Of a stretch of DNA of 64,000 nt, positions 61,649-64,000 are shown one piece after another. The stretch lies in assembly GCA_943354045.1 (NCBI GenBank), contig CALRBF010000001.1, forward strand, positions 1 through 64,000. Direction: 5' to 3'. A model generated the notes under the pieces. That model had not been told where the DNA came from, did not search any database, and was given only the letters and a program-made list of their open reading frames with translations. Numbering within the stretch: position 1 is the first letter of the stretch; each line of letters starts with the position of its first letter. The position numbers were made by a program, and so were the translations under genes. The stretch is from Parcubacteria group bacterium. GTDB taxonomy: Bacteria > Patescibacteria > Paceibacteria > SW-4-49-11.

Positions 61649-62761
61649 TTATTTACTTAGTATTTCATATACCTGTTTACCCGTATTATTCCAATCAAAA
61701 TCAAGACTACGTTTGAGTCCAAGTTCTGTATAATATGCATGCATATTACTATCCGTGAGTAAAGTATGCATAATATCAGTTAATTCTAATACATCATAAG
61801 GTGAGGTTTTGTAGGCTGCATCAAGCACAATTTCAGGAAAAGCTGAATTATTAGCTACAATTGTCGGAGTACCGGAAGCCATTGCTTCTAGGGGTGGAAA
61901 TCCAAAACCTTCATACAGAGACGGATACACAAAAATTTGTGCCAAATGATATACAATGGGTTTATCTTCTACTTCCACAAATCCTATTCTGAGTATTCTA
62001 TCTCGATAGGGGGATTTGTCTATAATGGTATGTATTTGATGATATAGCCAACCATTTACTCCTGCTATTACGAGTCGTATATCTGTATCCTTGCTGGCTA
62101 ACTTCTCAAAAGATTGTATTAATAATTGTATATTTTTCCTAGGCTCAATAGTTCCTAAATATAATATATAGCGTTCAGGGAGTTGATAGCGTTGTTTTAC
62201 TCTTTGTATTGCATCTTGCTGTATGGCTTGGCGAAATAATGGATCAATGCCGGAATAAATAACTTGTACTTTTTCGGGATTGATATCATATATATCTATT
62301 AAATCTCTTTTGGTTGACTCGGATACGGCGATAATAGTATTTGCCCTTTTGAGAAGTTTATCTATACCAATATATTGATGCCATAATCGCATTCGACGGG
62401 AAAACACTTCAGGCAATATACGAAAGGCAATATCATGTACCGTTAATATCAATTCTGTTTCTGGACTTATTGCGGTAATATTCCAATTGGGCATCCAAAT
62501 TTTGTCAGGAACTTTACTAAATAGACTATCTATATAGGGTTGTGAAGCTAATTTTAATGACAAATTCAATACTTTATTGGGGTAGCTAACCCAAGTATCT
62601 TTGATCCCTTCTATACCAGGAGATTGTCTTAATCCTGTAGATAAAGTTTCTAAATGTAAATCTGAATATTGACTAAGAGCTTGTGTTATATGCTGTGTAT
62701 ATTCTCCGACACCTCCCTTAAAACCATCTCTAATCCCCCGGGCGTCTATCCCAATATTCAT
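61649..62761 (-). CDS. Glycosyltransferase family 4 (GT-B fold)
   Basis: Start taken at the ATG at 62759-62761 (370 residues), which overlaps the upstream stop as ATGA. It has GIDARGIRDGFKGGVGEYT at the N-terminus, ILTVHDIAFRILPE near 110, LYLGTIEPRKNIQLLI near 200, and the E-x7-E motif EGFGFPPLEAMASGTPTIV near 280. It closely resembles the enzyme at 17036 and belongs to the same mannosyltransferase-like group. Neighbouring chain-length and glycosyltransferase genes point to a surface polysaccharide. Confidence 0.92.
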   Translation of the reverse strand: MNIGIDARGIRDGFKGGVGEYTQHITQALSQYSDLHLETLSTGLRQSPGIEGIKDTWVSYPNKVLNLSLKLASQPYIDSLFSKVPDKIWMPNWNITAISPETELILTVHDIAFRILPEVFSRRMRLWHQYIGIDKLLKRANTIIAVSESTKRDLIDIYDINPEKVQVIYSGIDPLFRQAIQQDAIQRVKQRYQLPERYILYLGTIEPRKNIQLLIQSFEKLASKDTDIRLVIAGVNGWLYHQIHTIIDKSPYRDRILRIGFVEVEDKPIVYHLAQIFVYPSLYEGFGFPPLEAMASGTPTIVANNSAFPEIVLDAAYKTSPYDVLELTDIMHTLLTDSNMHAYYTELGLKRSLDFDWNNTGKQVYEILSK

Positions 62762-63351
62762 TTTTTCCAATAATATTCTTTGATCGCAGCTATACTAATA
62801 CCTAATGCAAAGGCAAGTACCAATCCTCCTAAACTAAAGAAAATAGGATTATATTCTTTTTGTCTTATCACAGGATCCCCTACTCGAATGCTATAATCTT
62901 GTATATCTCTACTTTCTATATATGATTTGATACTAGAATTAATCGCTTCCGTCAAAGTTACTCCCAATGCTGAATCTTTGACACCAAATCGAACTTCTAC
63001 CAAATTAGCTGAGATTTGCTCTGGCGTGAATACTCGGCGAAAATCCTTTACTGATAATTGATCAAGATCAGCTTTATCTGCATTTTTCAATACATCTTCT
63101 ACAAAACTTGGAGTAACAAACCAACTTTCTACACTTTTAGCAAATAACTCTGTTGCCTGTATGGCATAATATCCATCATAGGTATAAAATTTATCCGTAG
63201 GTGCAGCCTTACGCTCAATATCTACCGCAAGAGATACATCATATGATTTTGGCAATAATTTGGTAATAGCAAGTCCACTACTAGCTCCTACAATAGTAAT
63301 AATAGCAAGAAAAAGGGCATATTTTTTGAAAAAGTCTCGATATATATTCAT
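62758..63351 (-). CDS. Wzz/YveK-like polysaccharide chain-length protein
   Basis: The 197-residue protein has two membrane helices, near residues 13-33 and 170-190, enclosing an extracytoplasmic domain, with a basic KEYYWKK end. This is the layout of the polysaccharide co-polymerase (Wzz/CapA-type) family, although the usual Pro-rich motif before the second helix is weak. No tyrosine kinase domain is attached. It lies between two glycosyltransferase genes, overlapping the downstream one by 4 bases. Confidence 0.75.
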   Translation of the reverse strand: MNIYRDFFKKYALFLAIITIVGASSGLAITKLLPKSYDVSLAVDIERKAAPTDKFYTYDGYYAIQATELFAKSVESWFVTPSFVEDVLKNADKADLDQLSVKDFRRVFTPEQISANLVEVRFGVKDSALGVTLTEAINSSIKSYIESRDIQDYSIRVGDPVIRQKEYNPIFFSLGGLVLAFALGISIAAIKEYYWKK

Positions 63352-63374
63352 ATCTCTATATTAATAATTATCTC

Positions 63375-64000
63375 TTACATAATATCATATTGCTCCAAAA
63401 AGGTATAGAATTGATGTTTGAAAGCATCCTTTGAAAACTGCTGAGCATGATTATGAATAGCGGTAGCGTCAAAAGTCATTTTCTCAAATCGATTAACAGC
63501 CTCAGTTACAGATTCTGGAGTCTGTTCATCAAAGAAAACTCCTGTTTCTCCATCCTTTACTGTCTCTAATGCACCACCACGCCCATATGCAATAACGGGT
63601 TTTCCCGCTGCCATTGCCTCAACTGGAACTATACCAAAATCATCTTCTGAAGCAAATATAAAGGCTTTAGCTCCTCTAAATTGTTCTTGAGCCTCCTCAT
63701 CGTTCATACGCCCCAAAAAGACAATATTAGATTTCCCCTTAGCGAGGGCCTTTAATTTGGCCTCATCTGGGCCGGACCCTACAATATGTAAAGGTTTACC
63801 ATTTTTAACAAAGGCTTCAATCACAATATCATAATGTTTATAAGGAAGAAATCTTCCTAACATCAAATAATATTCCCCTTTTTGATTAGGATCAAAATCA
63901 ATTTCAGTATTTACGGGAGGGTATAATACTGTTGACTCGGCTCCATAATATTTTTTGATTCTCCCAGCAACATTATGGGAATTAGCAAGATAATAATCTA
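63375..64000 (-). CDS. Glycosyltransferase family 4, C-terminal part (cut by window edge)
   Basis: The frame stays open to the right edge, so the start lies outside. The visible 208 residues begin DYYLANSHNVAGRIKKYYG, continue with TVLYPPV and YYLMLGRFLPYKHYDIVIEAF, and include ASEDDFGIVPVEAMAAGKPVIAYG (the E-x7-E motif) and GGALETVKDGETGVFF. This is the acceptor/donor-binding half of a GT4 enzyme. Same strand and cluster as the Wzz-like protein and the next GT4 gene. Confidence 0.9.
   Translation of the reverse strand, partial: DYYLANSHNVAGRIKKYYGAESTVLYPPVNTEIDFDPNQKGEYYLMLGRFLPYKHYDIVIEAFVKNGKPLHIVGSGPDEAKLKALAKGKSNIVFLGRMNDEEAQEQFRGAKAFIFASEDDFGIVPVEAMAAGKPVIAYGRGGALETVKDGETGVFFDEQTPESVTEAVNRFEKMTFDATAIHNHAQQFSKDAFKHQFYTFLEQYDIM

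Overview
The window looks like a chromosome segment of a Patescibacteria (Candidate Phyla Radiation) bacterium. This is inferred from the low GC content (roughly one third by eye), the tight mostly minus-strand gene packing, the lean protein sizes, a 23S rRNA gene carrying inserts, and CPR-type neighbourhoods such as short type IV prepilins with large C-terminal domains and an orphan VirD4/HerA-type ATPase. TGA is used as a stop (for example at 62758 and 36497), so this is code 11 and not the code-25 Gracilibacteria/Absconditabacteria. I cannot name the order.

Layout. 0-3 kb: a prepilin cut by the left edge, a VanZ-like gene, and dnaK under a CIRCE-type operator. 3-13.4 kb: TatD, a class A penicillin-binding protein, a DksA-like protein without zinc cysteines, and a run of poorly known genes around a VirD4/HerA-type ATPase. 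13.5-14.2 kb: two tiny paralogous solitary genes. 14.2-22.3 kb: secDF, ybaB, a glycosyltransferase and the elongasome genes mreB-mreC-mreD-mrdA. 22.3-32 kb: a prepilin with an acquired-looking C-terminus, a lamin-tail-domain surface protein, a PH-domain protein, ruvB, a glutamine cyclotransferase, a DUF1003 protein, a hairpin-rich element beside tRNA-Gln, and a LysM protein. 32-37 kb: 5S and 23S rRNA (minus strand, own promoter, no 16S), with two insert hairpins in 23S, one encoding a GIY-YIG protein. 37-42 kb: the main plus-strand block (membrane protein, holin-like protein, secG, peptide-binding protein, rsmE). 42-51 kb: rmuC, an AI-2E-type permease, mutM, a NYN protein, gmk, mnmA, a prepilin with 13 beta-propeller-like repeats, and gap. 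51-58 kb: a subtilase and a dcw-type division cluster (mraZ-rsmH-ftsL-like-ftsI-murF-xseB) with MraZ boxes. 58-61.6 kb: topA flanked by two more solitary genes. 61.6-64 kb: glycan synthesis genes running off the right edge.

Regulation is unusually legible. Many units have TTGAC(A/G)-N17-TATAAT promoters or a TATG-extended -10, while most start codons lack a Shine-Dalgarno sequence and sit in the context tatATG.

The strongest candidate for something undescribed is a set of six short solitary genes (13559, 13927, 32155, 36497, 58313 and 60956). Each sits alone at an operon boundary, has its own near-consensus promoter with exactly 17 bp spacing, and several have visibly higher GC than their neighbours; all are followed by a strong hairpin terminator. 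Other points worth checking are the GIY-YIG insert of the 23S gene, the modular prepilins, and the element that duplicates the 3' end of tRNA-Gln.
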